Shown here: positions 7,339-15,608 of the stretch, piece by piece
Position numbering within the stretch: position 1 is the stretch's first letter
Layout: the number at the start of each line of letters is the position of its first letter
From: Streptomyces sp. JJ38
GTDB lineage: Bacteria; Actinomycetota; Actinomycetes; Streptomycetales; Streptomycetaceae
Assembly: GCF_019303475.1 (NCBI RefSeq)
Contig: NZ_JABLSI010000031.1
Location: forward strand, 1 to 64,000
DNA length: 64,000 nucleotides
Direction of reading: 5' to 3'
Notes under the pieces: model-generated
Seen by the model: only the letters and a program-made list of their open reading frames with translations
What the model was told of the DNA's origin: nothing
The model's database searches: none
Program-made: the position numbers and the translations under genes

Positions 7339-8733
7339 TCAGCCGCGGACGGCGCCGGTGACGAGCCAGCGCCCGGAGCGGGCCCGCCACCACAGGGTGG
7401 CCAGCCGCGTCGTCATCATCAGCCCGGCGATCGTCCACCACAGGGCCGTCAGCCCGCCGCCGAGCGTCGGCACGGCGAGGGCAACCGGAGCGAAGACGGC
7501 CAGGACCGCGAGCATCGCCCCGGCGAGGTAGGGCCCGTCGCCGGCGCCCATGAGTACGCCGTCCAGCACGAAGACGACGCCCGCGACGGGCTGGGTGACG
7601 GCGACGACGAGCAGCGCCGGGAACAGGGCGTCGTGCACGGCCGGGTCGCCGGTGAACAGCGGCAGGATCAGGGGGCGGGCCAGCAGGACCAGTACCCCGA
7701 GCACGACGCCGGAGAGCACGCCCCACTGCACCATCCGACGGCAGGCCGCCCTGGCCCCGGCGGCGTCGTCGGCGCCCAGGTAGCGGCCGATGATCGCCTG
7801 GCCCGCGATGGCGATGGCGTCCAGCGCGAACGCGAGGAGGGCCCACAGGGTGAGGGTGATCTGGTGGGCGGCGACGGAGGCGTCGCCCAGCCTGGCGGCG
7901 ACGGAGGTGCCGATCAGCAGCACCGCGCGCAGGGACAACGTGCGGACGAGCAGGGGAGCGCCGGCCTGGGCGCAGGCCCGGATCCCCGACGGATCGGGGC
8001 GGAGCGAGGCGCCGTGCCGACGGGCACCGCGGACGACGACGGTGAGATAGACGGTGGCCATGCCCCACTGGGCGAGTACCGTGCCCCAGGCGGACCCGGC
8101 GATCCCGAGGCCCGCCCCGTACACGAGCAGCACGTTGAGTCCCGCGTTCGCCGTGAAGCCGCCGACGGCCACGTAGAGCGGCGTGCGGGTGTCCTGGAGG
8201 CCGCGCAGAACGCCGGTGGCGGCGAGCACGGTGAGCATCGCGGGGATACCGAAGAGACTGATCCGCAGATAGGTCACCGCGTGCGGGGCGGCGGTGGCGG
8301 AGGCCCCGAAGAAGTCCACGAGCGCCGGGGCGAACGGGTATCCGGCGGCGAGGACGGACAGCCCGAGGAGGAGGGCGAGCCAGATGCCGTCCATGCCCTG
8401 CCGGATCGCCGCGGGGAGCTCGTTCGCTCCGACCCGGCGCGCCACGGCGGCGGTGGTGGCATAGGCGAGGAAGACGAAGACGTTGACCCCGGTGGTGAGG
8501 ATCGCCGCCGCGATGCCGAGCCCGGCGAGCTGCGGGGTGCCGAGGTGCCCCACGATCGCGCTGTCCGCCAGCCGGAAGAGCGGCTCGGCGACAAGGGCGC
8601 CGAAGGCCGGTACGGCCAGGGCGAGGATCTCCCGGTCGTGGCGGCGCATCGCCGAACGCCGCGTGCCGGCGGCTACCGGCTCCGGGCGTTCCTCGGCGGC
8701 GCTGCGGTCGGTTGCGGGGCGCGAGGAGGGCAT
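7339..8733 (-). CDS. MATE family efflux transporter (DinF-like)
   Basis: About 464 residues with 12 predicted membrane helices. Starting soon after the N-terminal Arg-rich stretch, the conserved helix-1 segment LALAVPAFGALVAEPLFRLAD and the following SAIVGHLGTPQLAGLGIA are typical of the DinF/NorM type that uses H+ or Na+ to expel cationic drugs. ATG 8733 (MPSSRPATD) is preferred; the open frame extends 31 codons upstream without similarity. It is convergent with rplI and divergent from dnaB. Substrate unknown. Confidence 0.9.
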   Translation of the reverse strand: MPSSRPATDRSAAEERPEPVAAGTRRSAMRRHDREILALAVPAFGALVAEPLFRLADSAIVGHLGTPQLAGLGIAAAILTTGVNVFVFLAYATTAAVARRVGANELPAAIRQGMDGIWLALLLGLSVLAAGYPFAPALVDFFGASATAAPHAVTYLRISLFGIPAMLTVLAATGVLRGLQDTRTPLYVAVGGFTANAGLNVLLVYGAGLGIAGSAWGTVLAQWGMATVYLTVVVRGARRHGASLRPDPSGIRACAQAGAPLLVRTLSLRAVLLIGTSVAARLGDASVAAHQITLTLWALLAFALDAIAIAGQAIIGRYLGADDAAGARAACRRMVQWGVLSGVVLGVLVLLARPLILPLFTGDPAVHDALFPALLVVAVTQPVAGVVFVLDGVLMGAGDGPYLAGAMLAVLAVFAPVALAVPTLGGGLTALWWTIAGLMMTTRLATLWWRARSGRWLVTGAVRG

Positions 8734-9188
8734 GCGGTGATTGAAGCATCCACAGGTAATATCCGCAACCGATAAGCGGTCCTTACATTCCGTGCCCTTC
8801 GCATCGCCCCGACCGCCGTCGTCCACGGATCTCCCCGGTTGTCGGCGACTTTTTCTCCTGCACAGCCGGTGGACGGAGAATCCGCAGGTGAACGCATGAT
8901 TCCCAGAGGCGGTGCGGGCTTCTCCACAGCACTGTCCCCCGGGTCGTACACAGGAAGCCCCGGGTTCTCCACAGGATGTGCCCCATCACCCACAGAGCCC
9001 TGTGGATAACCGAATTGGCCCTGCCCGCCCCCGGCTCTACCGTTGTCCGGCGCCCGCCTTCCGTTCCCCCTTTCTTCGCCGCGCGACCGATGCGCCGTAA
9101 CCGGAGTAGGGCGCCTCAGTTGTCAGAGCTGTGCCGTAGAAAGCCAGAGGAGCTGTGCACTGCGGCTCGCACGGGAGGAGGTGGCAGG
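8734..9188. promoter_or_regulatory. dnaB upstream region with DnaA-box-like elements
   Basis: A 455-base region between divergent genes. TTCTCCACA occurs at 8920-8928 and 8965-8973 (+), and TGTGGATAA at 9001-9009, which on the opposite strand is TTATCCACA, the classical DnaA box. Actinobacterial boxes centre on TTGTCCACA with tolerance at position 3. The 180 bases nearest dnaB (9010-9188) hold no element I can name. Confidence 0.5.
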
Positions 9189-10661
9189 GTGACCCAGCCC
9201 GAGCACCTGGAGGACCCCTGGGCCGCCACGCCGGCGGCCCGCCCGGCCGAGCACCTCCCCGTCTCCCGGCAGCGCCGTGGCGAGGAGCCCGGGAGCGAAC
9301 AGCACGACCGCGGCCAGGACACCTTCTCCGGCAACACCTTCGAGCGCGTCCCCCCGCAGGACCTCACCGCCGAGCAGTCCGTCCTCGGCGGCATGCTCCT
9401 GTCGAAGGAGGCCATCGCCGACGTCGTGGAGGTCCTCCAAGGGCAGGACTTCTACCGGCCGGCCCACGAGACCGTCTACCAGGCCATCCTCGACCTCTAC
9501 GCCAAGGGCGAGCCGGCCGACCCGATCACCGTCGCCGCGGAGCTCACCCGGCGCGGCGAGCTGGCCAAGGTCGGCGGCAACGGCTACCTGCACTCCCTCG
9601 TCCAGACGGTCCCCACTGCCGCCAACGCGGAGTACTACGCGGAGATCGTGCACGAACGTGCCGTTCTCCGCCGTCTCGTCGAGGCCGGCACCCGCATCAC
9701 CCAGATGGGATACGCCGCCGACGGCGACGTGGACGAGATCGTCAACTCGGCACAGGCCGAGATCTACGCCGTCACCGAGCAGCGCACCTCCGAGGACTAC
9801 CTGCCCCTCAACGCGATCATGGAGGGCGCGCTCGACGAGATCGAGGCCATCGGCTCGCGCAGCGGCCAGATGACCGGCGTCCCCACCGGTTTCACCGATC
9901 TGGACTCCCTGACGAACGGTCTCCACCCCGGCCAGATGATCGTCATCGCGGCCCGTCCCGCCATGGGTAAGTCCACCCTGGCGCTCGACTTCGCCCGGGC
10001 CTGTTCCATCCGCAACAACCTGCCGAGCGTCATCTTCTCCCTGGAGATGGGCCGCAACGAGATCGCGATGCGCCTGCTGTCGGCCGAGGCCCGCGTCGCC
10101 CTCCACCACATGCGCTCCGGCAGCATGACCGACGAGGACTGGAACAAGATCGCCCGGCAGATGCCGCAGGTCACCGAAGCGCCGCTCTACATCGACGACT
10201 CGCCCAACCTGACGATGATGGAGATCCGGGCCAAGTGCAGGCGCCTCAAGCAGCGCAACGACCTCCAGCTCATCGTCATCGACTACCTCCAGCTCATGCA
10301 GTCCGGTGGCGCCCGGCGCCCCGAGTCCCGCCAGCAGGAGGTCTCGGAGATGTCCCGGAACCTCAAGCTGCTGGCCAAGGAGCTGGAGGTTCCGGTGATC
10401 GCCCTCTCCCAGCTCAACCGAGGCCCCGAGCAGCGCACCGACAAGAAGCCGATGGTCTCCGATCTGCGTGAGTCCGGCTCCATCGAGCAGGACGCCGACA
10501 TGGTGATCCTCCTGCACCGCGAGGACGCCTACGAGAAGGAGTCGCCCCGCGCCGGCGAGGCGGACCTCATCGTGGCCAAGCACCGCAACGGCCCCACCGC
10601 CACCATCACCGTCGCCTTCCAGGGCCACTACTCGCGCTTCGTCGACATGGCCCAGACCTGA
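9189..10661 (+). CDS. dnaB: Replicative DNA helicase DnaB
   Basis: Hexameric 5'-3' helicase that unwinds the fork and recruits primase. With GTG 9189 it is 490 residues. The N-terminal domain follows a ~50-residue variable Glu/Gln-rich leader and begins near FERVPPQDLTAEQSVLGGML. The RecA-like motor has Walker A ARPAMGKST (near 258), IDYLQLMQSGG (Walker B region), and the arginine-finger area RGPEQRTDKKPMVSDLRESG. No intein interrupts it. GTG 9189 is favoured because GGAGGAGGTGG precedes it and MTQPEHLEDPW aligns with the usual start; the frame remains open upstream. Its likely loader, DciA, is encoded at 39045. Confidence 0.96.
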   Translation: MTQPEHLEDPWAATPAARPAEHLPVSRQRRGEEPGSEQHDRGQDTFSGNTFERVPPQDLTAEQSVLGGMLLSKEAIADVVEVLQGQDFYRPAHETVYQAILDLYAKGEPADPITVAAELTRRGELAKVGGNGYLHSLVQTVPTAANAEYYAEIVHERAVLRRLVEAGTRITQMGYAADGDVDEIVNSAQAEIYAVTEQRTSEDYLPLNAIMEGALDEIEAIGSRSGQMTGVPTGFTDLDSLTNGLHPGQMIVIAARPAMGKSTLALDFARACSIRNNLPSVIFSLEMGRNEIAMRLLSAEARVALHHMRSGSMTDEDWNKIARQMPQVTEAPLYIDDSPNLTMMEIRAKCRRLKQRNDLQLIVIDYLQLMQSGGARRPESRQQEVSEMSRNLKLLAKELEVPVIALSQLNRGPEQRTDKKPMVSDLRESGSIEQDADMVILLHREDAYEKESPRAGEADLIVAKHRNGPTATITVAFQGHYSRFVDMAQT

Positions 10662-10965
10662 CCGCGGGCTGCCGGAGACACCTTTCGGGGCCCGGGGAGC
10701 GGCACGCGCCATGGGATGGGTCGATGATGTCGATCAAGAAGATCCACGTCGCCTTCGCCTGCGCGGAACCCGAACGCCTCCCTCGCTTATGGTGCCTCGG
10801 CTGAGGGCCCGCGAACGGGGCCTGGTTCTGTCCCCGTCGGCGACGGGCCTGGACATCCCCGCACCCCCTTCGGCGACACCGTGTGCGACCCGAGCCGAAC
10901 ACGGTGACCGGAATCGTGGTGGAGGACCGGGAAGGCGGCGCGGGGCGTAGGGCAGGATGTGGGGC
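10662..10965. other. Intergenic region after dnaB
   Basis: About 300 bases with no credible coding region and no clear hairpin. It presumably holds the promoter for the GT87-like gene. Nothing else can be supported. Confidence 0.4.
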
Positions 10966-12432
10966 ATGACGAGCGTGCGTGACGACGAGGTCGTGCGACC
11001 CACCGTCGAGGACGAGGTCGCCGCCGCGGGCAGCGAGGCGATCGGCGGACCTCTCGGCAAGCGGGCGCTGGTCGGACACCACTGGTGGTCGCCGGTGCGG
11101 ATCATCGTGCTGTGCGCCCTCGGTCTCTTCGCCCTGGGCATGGTGCAGAAGCTCCCCTGCTACGAGGGCGGCTGGTTCTTCGGCCGGGGTGCGCAGTACA
11201 CCCACGCGTGCTACTCCGATATCCCGCACCTCTACACCGGCCGTGGATTCGAGGCGGGGGTGACCCCCTACGTCGACCGCATCACCCAGTTCTCCGGCGG
11301 GATGGAGTTCCTGGAGTACCCCGTGCTCACCGGGGCCTTCATGCAGGTCGCGTCCTGGCTGACCCCGGACTTCGCCCATACGATGCAGGAGCAGCAGGCG
11401 TACTGGCTGGTCAACGCCGGGATGCTGATGATCTGCACCGCCGTCCTCGTCGTGTGCGTGGCCCGCACCCATCGTCGTCGCCCCTGGGACGCTCTGCTGG
11501 TGGCGCTGGCTCCGGCGTTCGCGCTGACGGCCACGATCAACTGGGACCTGCTGGCGGTGAGCCTGACGGCGGCCGCCATGCTCATGTGGTCGCGCAGTCG
11601 CCCCCTCGCCTTCGGCGTGCTGTTGGGGCTGGCCACCGCGGCCAAGCTCTATCCGGTCCTGCTGCTCGGCCCCCTGCTCGTGCTCTGCTGGCGGGCCGAC
11701 CGCTGGCGGGCCTTCGGGGCGGCCCTCGGCGGGACCGTGGGCACCTGGCTCCTGGTCAATCTGCCGGTGATGCTCTTCGCCACCGAGGGCTGGGCGAAGT
11801 TCTACACCTTCTCCCGGGAACGGCCGGTGGACTTCGGCTCACTCTGGCTCATCATCGCCCAGCGCACGAGCTTCCCCACGGAGACCGCGAACATCGCCGG
11901 CATCGTCCTGATGCTGCTGGGCTGCGCGGGCATCGCGATGTTGATCCTGTTCGCGCCGCGGCGTCCACGCTTCGCGCAGGTCGCCTTCCTCGTCGTCGCC
12001 CTGTTCATCCTCACGAACAAGGTCTACTCCCCGCAGTATGTGCTGTGGCTCATCCCGCTGGCCGCCCTCGCCAGACCCCGGTGGCGGGACATGCTGATCT
12101 GGCAGTTCTGCGAGGTCGCCTACTTCCTCGGCATCTGGATGTATCTCGCGTACACGACCAGCGAGAACAACCAGGGGCTGCCGCAGGAGGGCTACCACCT
12201 CGCCATCGCGGTGCACCTGCTGGGAACGCTGTACCTGTGCGGCATGGTGGTGCGTGACGCGCTCAGGCCCGAGCACGATCGTGTGCGCCGGGACGGCTCC
12301 GACGATCCGTCCGGCGGTGTACTCGACGGCGCTCCGGACGCGTTCACGTCACATGGACTGCAGCCCGCCTTTCCAGATCCACCGATCACCCCTGAAGGCG
12401 GCACCGTACGCTGGGGTACCCCGAGACGCTGA
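10966..12432 (+). CDS. GT87-type polyprenol-phosphate mannosyltransferase-like membrane protein
   Basis: A 488-residue polytopic membrane protein (DUF2029 / glycosyltransferase family 87) with about 10 hydrophobic helices. Family members in actinobacteria use polyprenyl-phosphate mannose to build phosphatidylinositol mannosides or lipoglycans. Seen here: MVQKLPCYEGGWF after helix 1, the extracytoplasmic loop with SDIPHLYTGRGFEAGVTPYVD, and the late conserved LTNKVYSPQYVLWLIPLAAL. The glycosylation role is inferred from the family. Start 10966 (MTSVRDDE) is preferred to 10957, since GGCAGG sits at proper spacing. The C-terminal ~50 residues are hydrophilic and cytoplasmic. Confidence 0.82.
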   Translation: MTSVRDDEVVRPTVEDEVAAAGSEAIGGPLGKRALVGHHWWSPVRIIVLCALGLFALGMVQKLPCYEGGWFFGRGAQYTHACYSDIPHLYTGRGFEAGVTPYVDRITQFSGGMEFLEYPVLTGAFMQVASWLTPDFAHTMQEQQAYWLVNAGMLMICTAVLVVCVARTHRRRPWDALLVALAPAFALTATINWDLLAVSLTAAAMLMWSRSRPLAFGVLLGLATAAKLYPVLLLGPLLVLCWRADRWRAFGAALGGTVGTWLLVNLPVMLFATEGWAKFYTFSRERPVDFGSLWLIIAQRTSFPTETANIAGIVLMLLGCAGIAMLILFAPRRPRFAQVAFLVVALFILTNKVYSPQYVLWLIPLAALARPRWRDMLIWQFCEVAYFLGIWMYLAYTTSENNQGLPQEGYHLAIAVHLLGTLYLCGMVVRDALRPEHDRVRRDGSDDPSGGVLDGAPDAFTSHGLQPAFPDPPITPEGGTVRWGTPRR

Positions 12433-12451
12433 CTGATCACTGTCGACCGCT

Positions 12452-12465
12452 GTTTCACGTGAAAC
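12452..12465. other. parS: parS site 2
   Basis: Exact GTTTCACGTGAAAC, 20 nt after the GT87-like stop codon and just before the MFS gene. An in-frame ATG (12466) directly follows the site. Confidence 0.95.
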
Positions 12466-12492
12466 ATGACGGGCGACGGGAACCGAGGCCCG

Positions 12493-13788
12493 ATGCCTGC
12501 CGGACGTGGTGGACTGATCCACGACGCGCGAGTGCTGATCCGTTTCAGGGATTTCCGCCGCCTGCTGGCCGTCCGCCTGCTCTCCCAGCTGGCCGACGGA
12601 GTCTTTCAGGTGGCGCTGGCCACCTACGTCGTCTTCTCACCCGAGCGACAGGCCTCAGCGGGCGCCATCGCCGGTGCGCTCGCCGTGCTTCTGCTCCCCT
12701 ACTCGCTCCTCGGGCCTTTCGCCGGCGTCCTGTTGGACCGGTGGCGGCGCCGTCAGGTCCTGCTGTACGGCAACCTCCTGCGCTCCCTGCTCTCGCTGGG
12801 CACCTGCGCTCTGGTGCTGGTGTCCGTACCGACCTGGCTCTTCTACCTCTCCGCCCTCTCCGTCACCGCCGTCAACCGCTTCATCCTCGCCGGCCTCTCC
12901 GCCGCCCTCCCCCGGGTCGTGGACGGCGAGCGGCTGGTCATGGCCAACTCCGTGTCCCCGACCGCCGGCACTCTCGCCGCCACCCTCGGCGGCGGCCTCG
13001 CCCTGGGGCTGCGGGCCGTCCTTCCCAACGGCACAAGCGTCGACGCCTGGGTGGTCCTCTGTGCTGCCGCGGTGTACGCCACGGCCGGGCTCTCGGCACT
13101 GCGGATGGGCCGCGAACTCCTCGGCCCCGAGCCCGGCCAGCGACAACCCCACATCCTCGCAGCGATCGTCAGCACCGCTCGCGGCCTGCTGGACGGCCTC
13201 CGGCACCTCGCCCACCGTCGCACAGCCGCCCAGGCGCTCATCGCCATCGGGGTGCTGCGCTTCTGCTACGGCGCGCTGACGGTCATGCTGCTGATACTGG
13301 CCCGCTATGCCTGGAGCGAGGATGTCGACCACGGGGTGGCTCTTCTCGGGCTGGCCCTGGCCGTCTCCGGTCTCGGATTCTTCACCGCCGCGGTGATCAC
13401 CCCCTGGGGCGCCCGACGCCTGGGCCGGCTGGGCTGGATGGCCTGGTGTGCCACTTCGGCGGCCGTGCTCCTCCCGGTGCTCGGCCTGTGGTTCCGGCCC
13501 GGGCCCATGCTCGTCGCTGCGTTCCTGCTGGGCGCGGCGTCCCAGGGGGCGAAGATCATCACGGACACGGTGGTCCAGGCGACGGTGGACGACGGCTACC
13601 GCGGTCGGGTGTTCTCCCTCTACGACATGCAGTACAACGTCGCCTTCGTCGCCGCTGCCGCGGTCGCGGCTCTCGCCCTGCCTCCCGATGGCCGCTCCGC
13701 CCCGCTCGTGGTGGCCGTCGCTCTGCTCTACGGCCTCACCGCGCTGGGGGTGTTCCGCCTCCGCTCCTCGGCGTCGCCATCGCTCTGA
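12493..13788 (+). CDS. MFS transporter
   Basis: About 431 residues with 12 predicted membrane helices. The helix 2-3 loop shows the MFS signature region LLDRWRRRQVLLYGN. It is likely a drug/metabolite:H+ antiporter; the substrate is unknown. ATG 12493 (MPAGRGGLIHDARVLIRF) is chosen over ATG 12466 because the latter is immediately preceded by parS with no ribosome-binding site. It is convergent with the CCA-adding enzyme gene. Confidence 0.85.
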   Translation: MPAGRGGLIHDARVLIRFRDFRRLLAVRLLSQLADGVFQVALATYVVFSPERQASAGAIAGALAVLLLPYSLLGPFAGVLLDRWRRRQVLLYGNLLRSLLSLGTCALVLVSVPTWLFYLSALSVTAVNRFILAGLSAALPRVVDGERLVMANSVSPTAGTLAATLGGGLALGLRAVLPNGTSVDAWVVLCAAAVYATAGLSALRMGRELLGPEPGQRQPHILAAIVSTARGLLDGLRHLAHRRTAAQALIAIGVLRFCYGALTVMLLILARYAWSEDVDHGVALLGLALAVSGLGFFTAAVITPWGARRLGRLGWMAWCATSAAVLLPVLGLWFRPGPMLVAAFLLGAASQGAKIITDTVVQATVDDGYRGRVFSLYDMQYNVAFVAAAAVAALALPPDGRSAPLVVAVALLYGLTALGVFRLRSSASPSL

Positions 13789-13847
13789 GCCGCGGCTCTC
13801 GGGAAGGACGACGGAGACGCGTCCAAGGAGGGGCGAGAAGCTGGGAT

Positions 13848-13879
13848 GCGGGGCATGTTTCACGTGAAACACGCCCCGC
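13848..13879. terminator. Palindrome with central parS between convergent genes
   Basis: A 32-bp palindrome centred on parS with a single mismatched pair (13855/13872); the outer arms are GCGGGGC and GCCCCGC. It lies between the MFS stop and the end of the CCA-adding enzyme gene, where a two-way terminator is expected. Confidence 0.6.
13857..13870. other. parS: parS site 3
   Basis: Exact GTTTCACGTGAAAC inside the terminator-like palindrome between convergent genes. Confidence 0.95.
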
Positions 13880-13911
13880 GCTCGGCTCGGGCTCAGCGGC
13901 TCGGCCGACGC

Positions 13912-15408
13912 TCAGTCCTCGCGGGACGCCCACCACTTCTTCAGCGCGGCCACCGCGGCCTCTCGCTCCATGGGACCGTGCTCAAGCCGCTGGTCCAGCA
14001 GGAACCGGTAGGCCGCACCGATCTCCGGGCCAGGCTTCAGCCCCAGCACCTCCATGATCTCGTTGCCGTTGAGATCGGGACGGATGGCGTCCAGCTCCTC
14101 CTGTTCCTGGAGTTGGGCGATGCGGTCCTCCAGGCCGTCATAGGCCCGTGCCAGCGCGTTGGCCTTGCGCTTGTTCCGGGTGGTGCAGTCGGAACGGGTC
14201 AGTTTGTGCAACCGGTCCAGCAGGGGCCCGGCATCGCGCACGTAGCGCCGTACGGCCGAGTCCGTCCACTCGCCGGATCCGTAGCCGTGAAAGCGCAGAT
14301 GCAGCTCCACCAGCCGTGAGACGTCCTTCACCAGCTCGTTGGAGTACTTCAGCGCGGTCATCCGCTTGCGGGTCATCTTGGCGCCCACGACCTCGTGGTG
14401 GTGGAAGGAGACGCGGCCGTCCTTCTCGAAACGGCGCGTCCGCGGCTTGCCGATGTCGTGCAGCAGGGCGGCGAGGCGCAGGGTGAGGTCGGGCCCGTCC
14501 TGCTCCAGGTCCATGGCCTGCTCCAGCACCGTCAACGAGTGCTCGTAGACATCCTTGTGCCGGTGGTGCTCGTCCCGCTCCAGCCGCAGGGCCGGGAGCT
14601 CCGGCACCACCCGCTCGGCGAGCCCCGTCTCCACCAGGATCTCCAGCCCCTGCCGGGGGTGGTCGGAGAGCACCAGCTTGTTCAGCTCGTCCCGCACCCG
14701 CTCGGCGGACACGATGTCGATGCGCTCCGCCATGTCCCGCATGGCCGCACGCACGGGCGCGTCCAGGGCGAAGTCCAGCTGGGCGGCGAACCGGGCAGCC
14801 CGCATCATCCGCAGCGGGTCGTCCGAGAAGGAGGCCTCGGGTGTGCCCGGGGTGCGCAACACACGGCGCGCGAGATCCTCCAGCCCCTGGTGAGGGTCGA
14901 TGAACTCCTTCTCCGGCAGAGCGACCGCCATGGCGTTCACCGTGAAGTCGCGCCGGATCAGGTCTTCCTCGATGGAATCCCCATAGGAGACCTCGGGCTT
15001 GCGGGAGGTGCGGTCGTAGATCTCGGACCGGTACGTCGTGATCTCGATCTGGTACTCCTCGGGCCCCGCCTGCTCCGCCTCGGTGCCCTCCGCGGCCTTG
15101 ATGCAGCCGACGGTGCCGAAGGCGATGCCCACCTCCCAGACGGCGTCTGCCCAGGGGCGGACGATCTTCAGCACATCCTGGGGACGCGCGTCCGTGGTGA
15201 AGTCGAGATCGTTGCCGAGCCGCCCCAGCAGAGCGTCCCGCACCGAGCCGCCGACGAGCGCGAGTGAGAAGCCCGCCTCCCGAAAGCGGCGGGCCAAGTC
15301 GTCGGCCACGGGAGACACCCTCAGCAGCTCACTCACCGCACGGCGCTGCGCGGTGCTGAGCTCCTGGTTCGGCTGCTGGACGTTGCTGTCAGTCTTGGCG
15401 TTCGGCAC
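13912..15408 (-). CDS. cca: CCA tRNA nucleotidyltransferase with HD domain
   Basis: Adds or repairs the 3'-CCA of tRNAs; about 498 residues. The class II nucleotidyltransferase head has LVGGSVRDALLGRLGNDLDFTTDARP, with the metal-binding DxD (DLD), and the RRDFTVNAMA motif near residue 162. It continues with RMMRAARFAAQL, and an HD phosphohydrolase domain (ALLHDIGKPRTR) with the HHHEVVGAKM segment. Neither tRNA gene in the window encodes CCA, which fits a need for this enzyme. GTG 15408 (VPNAKTD) is my choice by family alignment; no strong ribosome-binding site precedes it, so the mRNA may be leaderless. It is divergent from the DUF6049 gene. Confidence 0.93.
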   Translation of the reverse strand: MPNAKTDSNVQQPNQELSTAQRRAVSELLRVSPVADDLARRFREAGFSLALVGGSVRDALLGRLGNDLDFTTDARPQDVLKIVRPWADAVWEVGIAFGTVGCIKAAEGTEAEQAGPEEYQIEITTYRSEIYDRTSRKPEVSYGDSIEEDLIRRDFTVNAMAVALPEKEFIDPHQGLEDLARRVLRTPGTPEASFSDDPLRMMRAARFAAQLDFALDAPVRAAMRDMAERIDIVSAERVRDELNKLVLSDHPRQGLEILVETGLAERVVPELPALRLERDEHHRHKDVYEHSLTVLEQAMDLEQDGPDLTLRLAALLHDIGKPRTRRFEKDGRVSFHHHEVVGAKMTRKRMTALKYSNELVKDVSRLVELHLRFHGYGSGEWTDSAVRRYVRDAGPLLDRLHKLTRSDCTTRNKRKANALARAYDGLEDRIAQLQEQEELDAIRPDLNGNEIMEVLGLKPGPEIGAAYRFLLDQRLEHGPMEREAAVAALKKWWASRED

Positions 15409-15608
15409 AACAGCACAGGGTACGTGCCGTCTCCCCACTCGCGCTCACCCGTTCCACCGGCTCCCCGCCGCAGGGAGCCGGTGGCGGGCGCTGTCGGGCG
15501 CACACCGCGGCACCCACGACGCGCGGGGCTCGTTAGCATCGGGGACAGCGGCAGAGCACCAGCGGCAGACCTGCAGCGGCAGGGCGACCAGACGGGACGG
15601 ACCATCGC

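Noticed and set aside
12192..12467. Short frames starting MFHVK at parS sites
   Set aside because: They arise because the parS palindrome contains Phe-His-Val-Lys in one frame on each strand; no coding bias follows.
12466..12492. ATG immediately after parS site 2 as start of the MFS gene
   Set aside because: No ribosome-binding site precedes it (the upstream bases are parS); the next ATG aligns better with the family start.
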